This document shows, piece after piece, positions 36,929 through 45,767 of a DNA stretch of 64,000 nt. The translations under genes and the position numbers were made by a program. Origin of the DNA: Agrobacterium larrymoorei (GTDB lineage Bacteria > Pseudomonadota > Alphaproteobacteria > Rhizobiales > Rhizobiaceae); contig NZ_CP039692.1 of the NCBI RefSeq assembly GCF_005145045.1, positions 310,001 through 374,000 on the forward strand, written 5' to 3'. The stretch's first letter is position 1. Every line of letters begins with the position of its first letter. The notes under the pieces are model-generated. The model was not told the origin of the DNA. It worked only from the letters and a program-made list of their open reading frames with translations, and searched no databases.

Positions 36929-37840
36929 ATGGCTCGATTGATGGAAGACCGGCTCTATGGAGAAAAGGGCGCCGAAGGAGGCAGTTTCCGCTTCCATTGC
37001 GAAACGCTATTTTCCCGCAGCAGCCTGCATAGGTTCGAGATCGGTCGACACAGGCATGAGAGTTTCCTGCAGATTCTCTACATCGCAGGCGGCACCGGCG
37101 ATGCTATTCTGGGGGCGGATATCAGACCAATCGAACCGCCCGCAATCGCTATCGTCCCTCCGGGCTTCGAGCACGGCTTTCGCTTTTCCCGCGACATAAG
37201 CGGCATCGTGATGACCATTATTCCCGACGCACTTTCGCCCTCGGTGCAGGCAATGCTGCGGCAGAACCTGAAGCGGCCCGCTTTGCTTTCTCTTACCAAC
37301 GCCCCGACTTTCGACGCCATCAGAGCCAGCTGTGAAATCGTGGCAGAGGAATATACAAGCAGGAAAAGCGGATGGGATGCCTTGGTGGAAGCCCACATCT
37401 GCCAGCTTATCGTTCACCTCTCTAGAACGATCTCCGCGTCTTCGGAACGAACACCGATAGATACTCAGGACGAGCGCATTCAGACGTTACTCGACCTTAT
37501 CATTCGCAACATCAGGGAGCCGAAATCCGCCGATTACTACGCAGCCGAACTCGGCGTTTCGCCCACGCATCTCAACCGCATCGTGAAACGTCACTGGGGC
37601 ACAAGCCTCCAGAGATTGATCGCGAGACAACAGATCGAGAACGCGAAGCACGAATTGCTGTTTACCTTTTCTTCCGTGAGAATGGTGGCAGCCAGCATGG
37701 GCTTCAACGATCCTGCCTATTTCTCCCGCTTCTTCCTCAAGGAAACCGGCATGACACCCAAGGCCTGGCGGCTTGCTGAGCAACAGAAACTGTCGCCCTC
37801 CCCTTCACATCAAGCCAGCATCTTGGAAAGCTCCGCCTGA
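36929..37840 (+). CDS. pobR: PobR, AraC-type regulator of pobA
   Basis: 303 residues from the ATG at 36929 (AAGGG site); an in-frame ATG at 36869 would add 20 residues but has no ribosome binding site. An N-terminal cupin-like sensor domain (FEIGRHRHESFLQILYIAGG, then PPGFEHGF) is followed by an AraC DNA-binding domain (residues about 205-290: ADYYAAELGVSPTHLNRIVKRHWG and VAASMGFNDPAYFSRFFLKETGMTPKAWR). It is divergent from pobA, whose inducer would be 4-hydroxybenzoate. The 3' end overlaps the opposing pcaR by 31 bases. Confidence 0.9.
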   Translation: MARLMEDRLYGEKGAEGGSFRFHCETLFSRSSLHRFEIGRHRHESFLQILYIAGGTGDAILGADIRPIEPPAIAIVPPGFEHGFRFSRDISGIVMTIIPDALSPSVQAMLRQNLKRPALLSLTNAPTFDAIRASCEIVAEEYTSRKSGWDALVEAHICQLIVHLSRTISASSERTPIDTQDERIQTLLDLIIRNIREPKSADYYAAELGVSPTHLNRIVKRHWGTSLQRLIARQQIENAKHELLFTFSSVRMVAASMGFNDPAYFSRFFLKETGMTPKAWRLAEQQKLSPSPSHQASILESSA

Positions 37841-38565
37841 ACATTCAGGAGAGCAGGCAGATAACGCTCTGCAAGGTCTTCCATGGAGACGGCAGTTGCG
37901 GGCAGACCAACATTCAGGGCCGCCACCGTGAACCTGTGAACATTCTTTAAAGGAACGGCAATGGATCGAAGGCCCATTTCAACTTCCTGATCGATAAGCG
38001 CGTAACCGCGCTCCCGCGTTCGGAGCAGCTCTTCGTTCAGAACTTCCCTATTGGTGATCGTATACTCAGTCCTTGCTTCCAGCACCGTTTCAGAAAGGAC
38101 TTGCTGCCATTGCTCTTCGCTCAGCGCCGCCAGCAACACCCGCCCCATAGATGTACAATAGGCGGGAAGCCGTGATCCCGGCATTAATGCAATGGACATG
38201 ACACGGCGCTGTGAAGCGCGCGCGACATAGACAATTTCGGTTTCATCCAGAATGGAGACGGATGTGCTTTGCCCAATGTCTTCGGACAGGCGATCCAGCA
38301 GCGGCTGGACGATCCGCGGTAACGGCATGGTGGCAAGGCAACCCGTGCCGAGCCTCAGAACTTTCGGTGTGACCGTGAAGAACTTGCCGTCATAGGCGGC
38401 GTATCCCAGTTCGGAAAGAGTGAGCAGGCATCGCCTTGCTGTTGCCCTGTCGAGACCCGCAACCTCCGCTGCCTCAGAGATAGACAGCTTGGGGCGCTCG
38501 GCGCTGAAGGCCTCGATGATCCGCAGGCCCTTCGCAAGACCGCCCATCACGTCCCTTTCCTTCAT
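37810..38565 (-). CDS. pcaR: PcaR/PobR-type IclR regulator of beta-ketoadipate genes
   Basis: 251 residues from the ATG at 38565, which has an AGGAGGCGAGG site. The IclR winged helix is at residues about 10-70 (GGLAKGLRIIEAF, LSISEAAEVAGLDRATARRCLLTLSELGYAA), followed by the ligand domain (SVSILDETEIVYVARA, LPAYCTSMGRVLLAAL, GYALIDQEVEMGLRSIAVPL). PcaR proteins respond to beta-ketoadipate and activate pcaIJF, which lie divergently here. A strong inverted repeat occupies the gap. Confidence 0.93.
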   Translation of the reverse strand: MKERDVMGGLAKGLRIIEAFSAERPKLSISEAAEVAGLDRATARRCLLTLSELGYAAYDGKFFTVTPKVLRLGTGCLATMPLPRIVQPLLDRLSEDIGQSTSVSILDETEIVYVARASQRRVMSIALMPGSRLPAYCTSMGRVLLAALSEEQWQQVLSETVLEARTEYTITNREVLNEELLRTRERGYALIDQEVEMGLRSIAVPLKNVHRFTVAALNVGLPATAVSMEDLAERYLPALLNVQAELSKMLA

Positions 38566-38578
38566 CCTCGCCTCCTGA

Positions 38579-38617
38579 TTTGTGCGATAATCGAACAAAA
38601 ATCATATATCGCACAAA
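38579..38617. promoter_or_regulatory. Candidate PcaR operator
   Basis: A perfect 10-base inverted repeat, TTTGTGCGAT (38579-38588) and ATCGCACAAA (38608-38617), separated by 19 bases. It lies directly upstream of pcaR and 81 bases before pcaI. The two half-sites sit on nearly the same face of the helix, as IclR tetramers need. Confidence 0.65.
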
Positions 38618-38698
38618 TGACTTGCGGTCCATCCGCACCTGGCGTTACCTCATTGGGTGGCTGGCGAGACGCGCGCTGGCGCTCGACAGGAGGTGCAT

Positions 38699-39406
38699 AT
38701 GGACAAGACAGTCAAAACGGCGGCAGATGCGATTGCCGAGATAGGCGATGGCGCAACGGTCATGATCGGCGGTTTCGGAGGCTCTGGTGCACCCATCGAG
38801 CTCATTCACGCGCTGATCGACAAAGGCCCCAGAAACCTCACTGTTATCAACAATAATGCGGGCAATGGTCGTATCGGCATCGCGGCCATGATCGATGCCG
38901 GGATGGTTCGGAAAATGATCTGCTCTTTTCCCCGCTCATCCGATCCACGCGCGTTTACCGATAGATATCTCGCAGGCGAAATCGAACTTGAGCTGGTGCC
39001 GCAAGGTACGCTTGCCGAGCGCATCCGTGCAGGTGGTGCGGGCATCCCGGCCTTTTATACCCCCACCGCTTTCGGCACCGAGCTCGCGGAGGGAAAGCCC
39101 ATCGCGCAATTCGATGGCCGATCCTACGTGCAGGAACGATGGCTGAAGGCGGATTTTGCCATCGTGAAAGCTCATCTTGGCGACGCGCACGGCAACCTGA
39201 CCTACAACAAGGCGGGCCGCAATTTTAATCCGCTGATGTGCATGGCGGCGAAAACCACCATCGCGCAGGTCTCGCAGATCGTCCCGGTTGGCGGGATAGA
39301 CCCTGAACAGGTGGTCACGCCCGGCATATTCGTGGATGCCGTTGTGGAGATATCAAACCCGCAGCAGGAAGAAGAATTGATCCGCGCAGGAGTGGCATAC
39401 GCATGA
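38699..39406 (+). CDS. pcaI: 3-oxoadipate CoA-transferase subunit A
   Basis: 235 residues from the ATG at 38699, with an AGGAGG site. It is a family I CoA transferase, alpha chain: IGDGATVMIGGFGGSGAPIELIHAL, LTVINNNAGNGRIGIAAMIDAG, and FVPQGTLAERIRAGGAGIPAFYTPTAFGT-like text. With PcaJ it moves CoA from succinyl-CoA to beta-ketoadipate. It overlaps pcaJ by four bases. Confidence 0.96.
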   Translation: MDKTVKTAADAIAEIGDGATVMIGGFGGSGAPIELIHALIDKGPRNLTVINNNAGNGRIGIAAMIDAGMVRKMICSFPRSSDPRAFTDRYLAGEIELELVPQGTLAERIRAGGAGIPAFYTPTAFGTELAEGKPIAQFDGRSYVQERWLKADFAIVKAHLGDAHGNLTYNKAGRNFNPLMCMAAKTTIAQVSQIVPVGGIDPEQVVTPGIFVDAVVEISNPQQEEELIRAGVAYA

Positions 39407-40104
39407 CCGTGGAAACCTCGCTCAACACCTTCGAAGACATCAAGCTCTCGAACGCACAGATCGCCTGGCGCGCCGCGCAGGACATTCAGGATGGCGCCTA
39501 TGTCAATCTTGGCATCGGCTTTCCAGAAATGGTCGCACGGTACCAGCCGCCGGGTCGGGAAGCCATTTTTCACACGGAAAACGGTATTCTGAACTTCGGC
39601 GAAGCCCCTGCGGCGGGCGAAGAAGATTGGGACCTGATCAATGCTGGCAAGAAAGCCGTGACCCTGAAGCCGGGAGCCGCATTCTTCCACCATGCCGATA
39701 GCTTCGCCATGGTGCGTGGCGGCCATCTGGATGTGGCTATTCTTGGTGCCTATCAGGTTGCGCAGAATGGTGATCTGGCAAACTGGCGCGTGGGCTCCAA
39801 GGGCGTGCCAGCGGTTGGTGGCGCGATGGATCTGGTGCATGGAGCGAAACAGGTTTTCGTCATCACCGAACATGTCACCAAGAACGGTGAGCCGAAGCTG
39901 GTGGAGAAATGCACCTTCCCCTTGACGGGCGTCGGCTGCATCACGCGCATCTATACAAGCCACGCGGTTGTCGATGTGGTGAATGGGCAGTTTGTCCTGC
40001 GAGAAAAACTTCCGGGCATGAGCATCGACGACCTTCAATCCATGACGGGCGCCAAACTCCATCAGGACGGCCCGATTGCTGATCTCGTGGCTCCTGAACT
40101 TTGA
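39403..40104 (+). CDS. pcaJ: 3-oxoadipate CoA-transferase subunit B
   Basis: 233 residues of the beta chain: IAWRAAQDIQDGAYVNLGIGFPEMVARY, then the catalytic Glu in IFHTENGILNFGEAP, and GGAMDLVHGAKQVFVITEHVTKNG. It forms the heteromer with PcaI. The start is coupled to pcaI (ATGA), and pcaF follows eight bases later. Confidence 0.96.
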   Translation: MTVETSLNTFEDIKLSNAQIAWRAAQDIQDGAYVNLGIGFPEMVARYQPPGREAIFHTENGILNFGEAPAAGEEDWDLINAGKKAVTLKPGAAFFHHADSFAMVRGGHLDVAILGAYQVAQNGDLANWRVGSKGVPAVGGAMDLVHGAKQVFVITEHVTKNGEPKLVEKCTFPLTGVGCITRIYTSHAVVDVVNGQFVLREKLPGMSIDDLQSMTGAKLHQDGPIADLVAPEL

Positions 40105-40112
40105 GGAATGCT

Positions 40113-41318
40113 ATGACCAACGTATACATTTGCGACTACATCCGCACGCCGATCGGTCGTTTTGGCGGCGCTCTATCCTCCGTTCGGGCCGATGACCTTG
40201 GGGCAATTCCGCTCAAGGCGCTCATGGAACATAACAGCGCCGTTGATTGGGAAGCGGTCGAGGACGTTATCTTCGGCTGCGCAAATCAGGCCGGTGAGGA
40301 CAACAGAAATGTTGCCCGCATGTCGCTTTTGCTTGCCGGGCTTCCGGTCTCCGTCACCGGCACCACGTTCAATCGCCTGTGCGGCTCCGGCATGGATGCG
40401 GTAATCACCGCTGCGCGCGCCATCAAGGCTGGCGAAGCGGACCTTATGATTGCAGGGGGCGTGGAAAGCATGAGCCGCGCGCCATTCGTCATGCCGAAAG
40501 CGGAAACCGCCTTTTCCCGAAATGCTGAAATTTACGACACCACCATCGGCTGGCGCTTCGTGAACCCCAAGATGAAATCCCTTTACGGCGTGGATTCCAT
40601 GCCGGAAACGGGTGACAATATTGCAATCGACTATAAGGTTTCGCGGGAAGATCAGGACGCATTTGCCGTGCGGAGCCAGGAAAAAGCCGCAGCAGCGCAG
40701 GCAAACGGACGGCTGGCAAAGGAGATCACGCCGGTCAGCATTTCGCAGAAAAAGGGCGATCCTGTTCTAGTCGAGAAAGACGAACATCCACGCGCAACCA
40801 GCCTGGAGGCTCTGGCCAAGCTAAAGCCGGTAAACCGCATGGAAGGCGCATCAGTCACCGCTGGCAATGCATCCGGCGTGAACGATGGTGCGGCAGCACT
40901 GATCATCGCGTCGGAAAAAGCCGTTGCGAAATACGGGTTGAAACCTCTGGCCCGCATTGTCGGCGGCGCGACGGCTGGCGTTCCGCCTCGAATTATGGGG
41001 ATCGGCCCCGCCCCCGCTTCGCAAAAGCTGCTGGATCGTATCGGCTGGAAGCAGGAAGCGCTCGACGTCATCGAGCTCAATGAGGCTTTCGCATCTCAAG
41101 GGCTGGCAACGTTGCGCCAACTCGGCATCGCAGATGACGACCCTCGCGCCAACATCAATGGTGGTGCGATTGCGCTTGGCCATCCGCTCGGCATGTCCGG
41201 TGCGCGCATTGCCGGAACCGCAGCGCTTGAACTGTCGCTTTCCGGCAAGGCCAAAGCCTTGGCGACCATGTGCATCGGTGTCGGCCAGGGTATCGCCATC
41301 GCGCTCGAAAAAGCCTGA
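40113..41318 (+). CDS. pcaF: 3-oxoadipyl-CoA thiolase
   Basis: 401 residues from the ATG at 40113 (TGAGG site). It is a thiolase: the acyl-accepting Cys is in FNRLCGSGMDAV, the catalytic His in GGAIALGHPLGMSGARI, and the second Cys in ATMCIGVGQGIA. It cleaves beta-ketoadipyl-CoA to acetyl-CoA and succinyl-CoA, the last step of the pathway. It ends the pcaIJF operon in front of a strong hairpin. Confidence 0.96.
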   Translation: MTNVYICDYIRTPIGRFGGALSSVRADDLGAIPLKALMEHNSAVDWEAVEDVIFGCANQAGEDNRNVARMSLLLAGLPVSVTGTTFNRLCGSGMDAVITAARAIKAGEADLMIAGGVESMSRAPFVMPKAETAFSRNAEIYDTTIGWRFVNPKMKSLYGVDSMPETGDNIAIDYKVSREDQDAFAVRSQEKAAAAQANGRLAKEITPVSISQKKGDPVLVEKDEHPRATSLEALAKLKPVNRMEGASVTAGNASGVNDGAAALIIASEKAVAKYGLKPLARIVGGATAGVPPRIMGIGPAPASQKLLDRIGWKQEALDVIELNEAFASQGLATLRQLGIADDDPRANINGGAIALGHPLGMSGARIAGTAALELSLSGKAKALATMCIGVGQGIAIALEKA

Positions 41319-41325
41319 CCCTCGG

Positions 41326-41358
41326 ATATGTCGCGGCGTTCCAGGCGCCGCGACATAT
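41326..41358. terminator. Hairpin between convergent pcaF and binding-protein genes
   Basis: ATATGTCGCGGCG (41326-41338) pairs perfectly over 13 bases with 41346-41358 around a 7-base loop. It fills the gap between two convergent stops. There is no T run, so it may act as a two-way barrier or protect both 3' ends. Confidence 0.65.
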
Positions 41359-41359
41359 G

Positions 41360-42265
41360 TCACTGCATCAGCTTTGGGTTGCTCAATGCTTCGCGAACCA
41401 CAGCGCTCATCGGAAGATTGAGATTGATGTTCAGGCCCGGTATCGGGCTTTCGAACCAGCGCCTGTAAATCTCTGGCATTTCCGGGCTCTTGTAGATTTC
41501 GGCCAATTCGTCATTCACGGCAGAAACGAATTCCGTGTCGTTGAGGCGCATCATGAAGCCGATGGGTTGAGCTTCCGTCACAAGTTCCTGTGACAGCGTG
41601 TAATCTTCCGGTTTGGCGGTCTGGGCAATCATCGTGCGCAGCAAGACTTCGTCCATGGCGAAGGCGGAAACGCGTCCATCCGATACCATATCGAAGGCGG
41701 CTTGCAGACTTTCCACCGGAACAACGGAGATATTCAGTTTCCTGGTGCGGTTGATTTCGTTGATATCGCTGACATTGACCGTTCCCAAAGCAACGCTCAC
41801 CGAACGCCCTTTCAGGTCTTCGATCTTCTTCAGATCGTTCTTGCTCAGAGAAACATAGCGCGTGCCGCCATAGAAATGACTATAGGCGAAGCTCGCACTC
41901 TTGCGGCGCTCGACCGAATTCGTGCTGGCATTGCACTCGATATCCATCGAGCCATCATTCAGAAGCTGCACCCTGTTGCTGGGGGTGCGGGCTACGAATT
42001 CTATATCGATCTTCGGCAGTTTGAGCCTGCCTTTCAGCCGATCAACCATGCGTCGGCAGATATCGATGGAGTAGCCAATGACCTGCCCGTCCTCCGTACG
42101 GAAGGAAAAAGGCGCTGTCGTACCATAGCCGATCCTGATCTTGCCGGTCTGCGCTATCCGGTCCAATGTCGGAGTATTGAAAGTCTGTTCCGCAGCCTTG
42201 GCGGCAATAGACGTCATCGCCCAGACCATCACCAGGCTGCCGAGCAAAAGAACACGAGCCATCAT
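41360..42265 (-). CDS. Orphan periplasmic amino-acid-type binding protein, second copy
   Basis: 301 residues with a signal peptide (cleavage after about residue 24, AAKA-AEQ) and an SBP_bac_3 domain like that of glutamate/aspartate-binding proteins: LDRIAQTGKIRIGYGTTAPFSF, GYSIDICRRMVDRL, MDIECNASTNSVERRKSASFA and LKGRSVSVALGTVN. It overlaps the preceding paralogue by four bases and is last in an operon headed by a GGDEF-EAL gene. No permease or ATPase gene accompanies it. Either it serves a transporter encoded elsewhere or, as I prefer, it is a ligand sensor for the c-di-GMP protein. The ligand is unknown. Confidence 0.88.
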   Translation of the reverse strand: MMARVLLLGSLVMVWAMTSIAAKAAEQTFNTPTLDRIAQTGKIRIGYGTTAPFSFRTEDGQVIGYSIDICRRMVDRLKGRLKLPKIDIEFVARTPSNRVQLLNDGSMDIECNASTNSVERRKSASFAYSHFYGGTRYVSLSKNDLKKIEDLKGRSVSVALGTVNVSDINEINRTRKLNISVVPVESLQAAFDMVSDGRVSAFAMDEVLLRTMIAQTAKPEDYTLSQELVTEAQPIGFMMRLNDTEFVSAVNDELAEIYKSPEMPEIYRRWFESPIPGLNINLNLPMSAVVREALSNPKLMQ

Positions 42266-43197
42266 TGCAGATACTCCTTCGGTTCTTCGAAGGCAGTTTC
42301 AAGCTCCGGTGAAAGTGGAAGATTGAAGTTGCGGCCATCCGGCGGAACGGGAGACATGAACCACTTCTGATAAATCGTCTTGATGTCGCCGCTGGTGAAG
42401 AGTTTCTTCAGCGCTTCGTTGACCAGTGTCTTGAACCTGTCATCACCCTTGAGCAGCATGATGCCATAGGGCTCCGGTGGCCCGAAGGCTTCGGACGAAA
42501 TGGAGTAGTCATTTGGAGCAGCGGAAAACGCAACCTGCGCCGCCAGCAGAACGCCATCCATGACAAAGGCCGATGCGCGGTTGTTCTCCACCATGGCAAA
42601 GCCCTCCGAATTGAGCTTTGCCAGAAGAACGGAAATATTCAGCTTTTCTGCCCGATTGATATTCTGCAACTGCTCGATATTGATCGTGCCGGTGGTCGAG
42701 GCAACCGAGCGGCCAGCCAGATCCCTGATGCTGTTCAGATTGCTGGATTTCTTGGAAACATAACGCGTGGCCGTGATGAAGTGCGGATAGGTGAAAGCCA
42801 CCTGTTCCCGGCGCTCCGCCGTATTGGTCGTCGCGCTGCATTCGAGATCGACCTTACCCGTCTTGACCAGAAGGAAGCGGGTTGCGGGCGTTGCCACGAC
42901 ATATTTCACATCGACTTTTTCGAGCTTCAGCGCATCCCGAACGTAATCGGCAATGTAACCGCAAATCTCCACGGAATAACCGCGCACCACGCCATCCGGC
43001 GTGACGTAAGAGAAAGGCGATTCATCCTCTCGATGACCTATCGTGATGGTCTTCGTCTGAGCGATTTTCTGCAATGTGGGGCTGGTGATCTCATCTGCCC
43101 GCGCAGGCGCGACCGACATTGTACCTGCGAGACCCAGGAATATGCCAAGAACATTCAGAAGCTTTGACGGCCGGAGCCGGAATTGCGCATGCTGCAT
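42262..43197 (-). CDS. Orphan periplasmic amino-acid-type binding protein, first copy
   Basis: 311 residues. A signal peptide ends near residue 34 (APARA-DEI). The SBP_bac_3 domain is related to its downstream neighbour: ITIGHREDESPFSYVTPDGVVRGY, VDLECSATTNTAERREQVAFT and LAGRSVASTTGTINIEQ, so the two arose by duplication. They differ along most of the ligand-facing text, so they may bind different compounds or form a heterodimer. It starts 11 bases behind the GGDEF-EAL gene. Confidence 0.88.
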   Translation of the reverse strand: MQHAQFRLRPSKLLNVLGIFLGLAGTMSVAPARADEITSPTLQKIAQTKTITIGHREDESPFSYVTPDGVVRGYSVEICGYIADYVRDALKLEKVDVKYVVATPATRFLLVKTGKVDLECSATTNTAERREQVAFTYPHFITATRYVSKKSSNLNSIRDLAGRSVASTTGTINIEQLQNINRAEKLNISVLLAKLNSEGFAMVENNRASAFVMDGVLLAAQVAFSAAPNDYSISSEAFGPPEPYGIMLLKGDDRFKTLVNEALKKLFTSGDIKTIYQKWFMSPVPPDGRNFNLPLSPELETAFEEPKEYLQ

Positions 43198-43208
43198 TCT
43201 CAGTACTC

Positions 43209-45419
43209 CTAACGATGGAACCTTCTTTCAGGCACGGAACGATAGCGGCTTTCGATTTCAGTGACGGTCATCGGGCGGCCCAGATGGTAGCCTTGCAGAA
43301 GATCGCAGCCAGCGGCGCGCAGCAGGGAAAGCTGCTCCTGCGTTTCCACGCCTTCCGCGGTTGTCTTAAGGCCAAGGCCCTCGGCAATGTGAATGAGACC
43401 CTGGATGATCGCTCTGCTTTCGCTCTTGCTCATAACATCGGCCACGAAACTGCGGTCGATCTTGATCTTGCTGATCGGCAGGGTCATCAGATAGGTCAGG
43501 CTGGAATATCCCGTGCCGAAATCATCCAGCACGACGCTGACACCGAGCGCGTGGATATCTTCGAGACCGGTTGTAGCGCTCGGCCCAGTCAGAAGTACCG
43601 TCTCGGTCAGTTCGATCTCAAGTCTGGACGGCGGCAAACCGCTTTCTTCCAGCGCAGCCTGCACTTTGGCGGCTATGTCGCCCTGCTGCAACTGGACGGC
43701 GGAAACATTGACGGCGACTGCCGCTTCATTGGGAAGCCTTGCGGCATCGAGACAGGCGCGCTGCAAGACCCAATCCCCAATCGCGCAAATCTGCCCGGTC
43801 TTTTCAGCGACTGGAATGAATTCCGCCGGGGAAATCCAGCCTCGCACTGGATGCTTCCAACGAACCAGGGCTTCAAATGCAACTGGGTCGGAGCTCGAAA
43901 AGGAGAAGATCGGCTGGTAATGCAGCTCAAGCTCGTCATGCTGAAGCGCCTTATCCAACTCATGCTGGATTTCATTGTCGCGGTCGCGCGACATTTCCAT
44001 GCCGTGTTCGAAGAAACGGAACCTGCCACGCCCTTCGGATTTGGCGCAATAAAGCGCGACATCGGCATCCTTGAGAAGTTCCGACACATCGTGCCCATGC
44101 GCAGGCGCAGTTACGATGCCGATACTCGTGCCGACGACGGCTTCCTTGCCGGACAGGATGAATGGGCGGGCAGCGGCTTCGATGACCGCTTTGCACAGTC
44201 GGCTTGCCTCCCGCACCGGGTCTTTCCGCACCATTTGCAGAATGGCGAATTCATCGCCACCGAGGCGCGCCACCATATCGTGCGGACCCATCAGCAGCGT
44301 CAGTCTCTCGGCAAAGGAAACGAGAAGTGCGTCGCCACTTGCATGGCCCAGACTGTCATTCACCGCTTTGAAGCGATCAAGATCCAGAAGCATGACGTTG
44401 AAGCGGCGACCATCGCTCAAATGCGCAATCTCGCCATCCAGCCGCTTGTTGAAGAAGGCACGGTTGGGCAGGCCGGTCAGCGGATCGTGATGGGCGAGAT
44501 GCTCCATCTGCTTGGCGACATCGCGCACCTGCCGAAGATTTTCGCGTTCCACGACAGCTTCGCGCACCCTCTCGATGGCAACCGCGAAGCGACCGATCTC
44601 ATCGTTGCGATCCTGAAACGGCGTTCTCGAAGTCGTGTCGTCATGGGCGATCTTGCTGAGCGCAGCGATAAGAGACGGCACGGGCGTAAAAACCTTACGC
44701 ATCAACAGCGTCACGATAACGCTCGTCGCAAGAAGAATGGTGATAAGCAGTGCGAGTGAACTCTGAAGCAGTTTCGTCTGAGTGTCGAAAAGGTCTGCCG
44801 CTTCACCTATGGTGCTGACGATACCGCCTTGAAGCTGCCCCTGCTGGTTGACCACAGGCACGAAGGCTATGAAGTGCCTCGTATCGCCAATTTTGGCGAA
44901 GCCGACGTAAAAGCTGTCCGTTTCGGTGTCGTCGGGCAGTTTCATTATAATCTGCGAGCCCTCGCCAAAGGCATCTGCCGAACTGACGAAGGTTTCATGC
45001 GCAGGTGTTTTCTGGAAAAGCCAGACGTTATTCTTGGTCTGCGCTGCTGCAAGCCCCAGAACATCCCCCGGATTGAAGCCCGTATCCAAAATGGAGGCAT
45101 CGTCGCCAAGCGGTCTTTCACTGACGATCTTGACGATCTGGCCGCTCTCATTGCTCTCGATGGCAATGAACGTGTAGATCGTGCGGATTGCGGAACTGGT
45201 GACCTGCGCGTTCAGCTCTGCCTCGCGCCGCCACTGGGCAAGCGAATCCCGCTCCACCATGACCCAGCCAACGGCAGCACCGACGATATAGGCCAGCACG
45301 ATACTGGAAACGAGGAAAACCGTGATCTTCCAGAATAGCGAATGATACCAGACGATCTTCGTCCGGCCTCGCGGCATTTCTGCCCCTGCCTGATCAATGT
45401 TTTCAACTGTTGAGACCAT
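43209..45419 (-). CDS. Membrane GGDEF-EAL c-di-GMP enzyme with periplasmic sensor
   Basis: 736 residues. Membrane segments at about 28-54 and 219-240 enclose a periplasmic domain of about 160 residues; a HAMP-like linker follows (about 240-295). The GGDEF domain has an intact RLGGDEF (GGDEF at 387-391), and the EAL domain keeps FEALVRW (516-518), VNVSA, ELTE, LDDFGTGYSSL (632-640) and KID (653-655), so both synthesis and breakdown of c-di-GMP are possible. The usual RxxD inhibitory site before GGDEF lacks its Arg (GPHD). It heads an operon with two binding proteins, which suggests that liganded binding protein docks on the periplasmic domain and sets enzyme direction. Control of attachment or exopolysaccharide is a plausible output. 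Confidence 0.93.
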   Translation of the reverse strand: MVSTVENIDQAGAEMPRGRTKIVWYHSLFWKITVFLVSSIVLAYIVGAAVGWVMVERDSLAQWRREAELNAQVTSSAIRTIYTFIAIESNESGQIVKIVSERPLGDDASILDTGFNPGDVLGLAAAQTKNNVWLFQKTPAHETFVSSADAFGEGSQIIMKLPDDTETDSFYVGFAKIGDTRHFIAFVPVVNQQGQLQGGIVSTIGEAADLFDTQTKLLQSSLALLITILLATSVIVTLLMRKVFTPVPSLIAALSKIAHDDTTSRTPFQDRNDEIGRFAVAIERVREAVVERENLRQVRDVAKQMEHLAHHDPLTGLPNRAFFNKRLDGEIAHLSDGRRFNVMLLDLDRFKAVNDSLGHASGDALLVSFAERLTLLMGPHDMVARLGGDEFAILQMVRKDPVREASRLCKAVIEAAARPFILSGKEAVVGTSIGIVTAPAHGHDVSELLKDADVALYCAKSEGRGRFRFFEHGMEMSRDRDNEIQHELDKALQHDELELHYQPIFSFSSSDPVAFEALVRWKHPVRGWISPAEFIPVAEKTGQICAIGDWVLQRACLDAARLPNEAAVAVNVSAVQLQQGDIAAKVQAALEESGLPPSRLEIELTETVLLTGPSATTGLEDIHALGVSVVLDDFGTGYSSLTYLMTLPISKIKIDRSFVADVMSKSESRAIIQGLIHIAEGLGLKTTAEGVETQEQLSLLRAAGCDLLQGYHLGRPMTVTEIESRYRSVPERRFHR

Positions 45420-45767
45420 CTGGCCCGCGCCTTCCCCTTTTATAGTGGGGAAAGCTACATTTTCAGGTTTTAATTTATGCTTTAATACTCATCCGCACCG
45501 ATGATAATACAAAATCATTCCGGGAGATGGTAAACATACTATCAAGAATACTGCTGTCATTCGACAGAAGACCAGTATTCGTGCCTGCGTCCACTCCGCA
45601 AAGCAGCCATCACAAGCGCGCAAGAAATGCCCTGCATCGCTTGTTTCGACCTTTCATTTATGTATACATTGATCCCGGCATATATGTTCAGCCGAGCATC
45701 GCGAAGAGGAGACGCGAAGTTCGACAGAGGCTGAAATACGTGGCGAAAAATAAACGGGAGGATCAGC
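45420..45767. other. Divergent promoter region, c-di-GMP operon and LIV importer
   Basis: 348 bases without a gene. It contains a nested stem-loop at 45546-45580 (GAATACTG pairs with CAGTATTC, with CTGTC-ATTC-GACAG inside) and the perfect ATGTATACAT palindrome at 45660. A short C4/G4 repeat (TTCCCC and GGGGAA, 45433-45455) lies next to the GGDEF-EAL start. The ribosome site of the rightward gene is GGGAGGATC. Confidence 0.6.
45660..45669. promoter_or_regulatory. ATGTATACAT operator upstream of the LIV importer
   Basis: A perfect 10-base palindrome, 98 bases upstream of the importer's first gene. The same word stands upstream of the O-demethylase and metF genes, and with one change upstream of the GntR gene; I infer it is the site of that regulator. 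Confidence 0.7.

Noticed and set aside
40126..40135. CGTATACATT near the pcaF start as a further ATGTATACAT-type site
   Set aside because: It lies inside the coding sequence and differs from the palindrome at two positions; the pca genes have their own regulators.
43119..44759. 546-codon open frame on the plus strand
   Set aside because: It is antisense to the GGDEF-EAL gene and has no recognisable domain.
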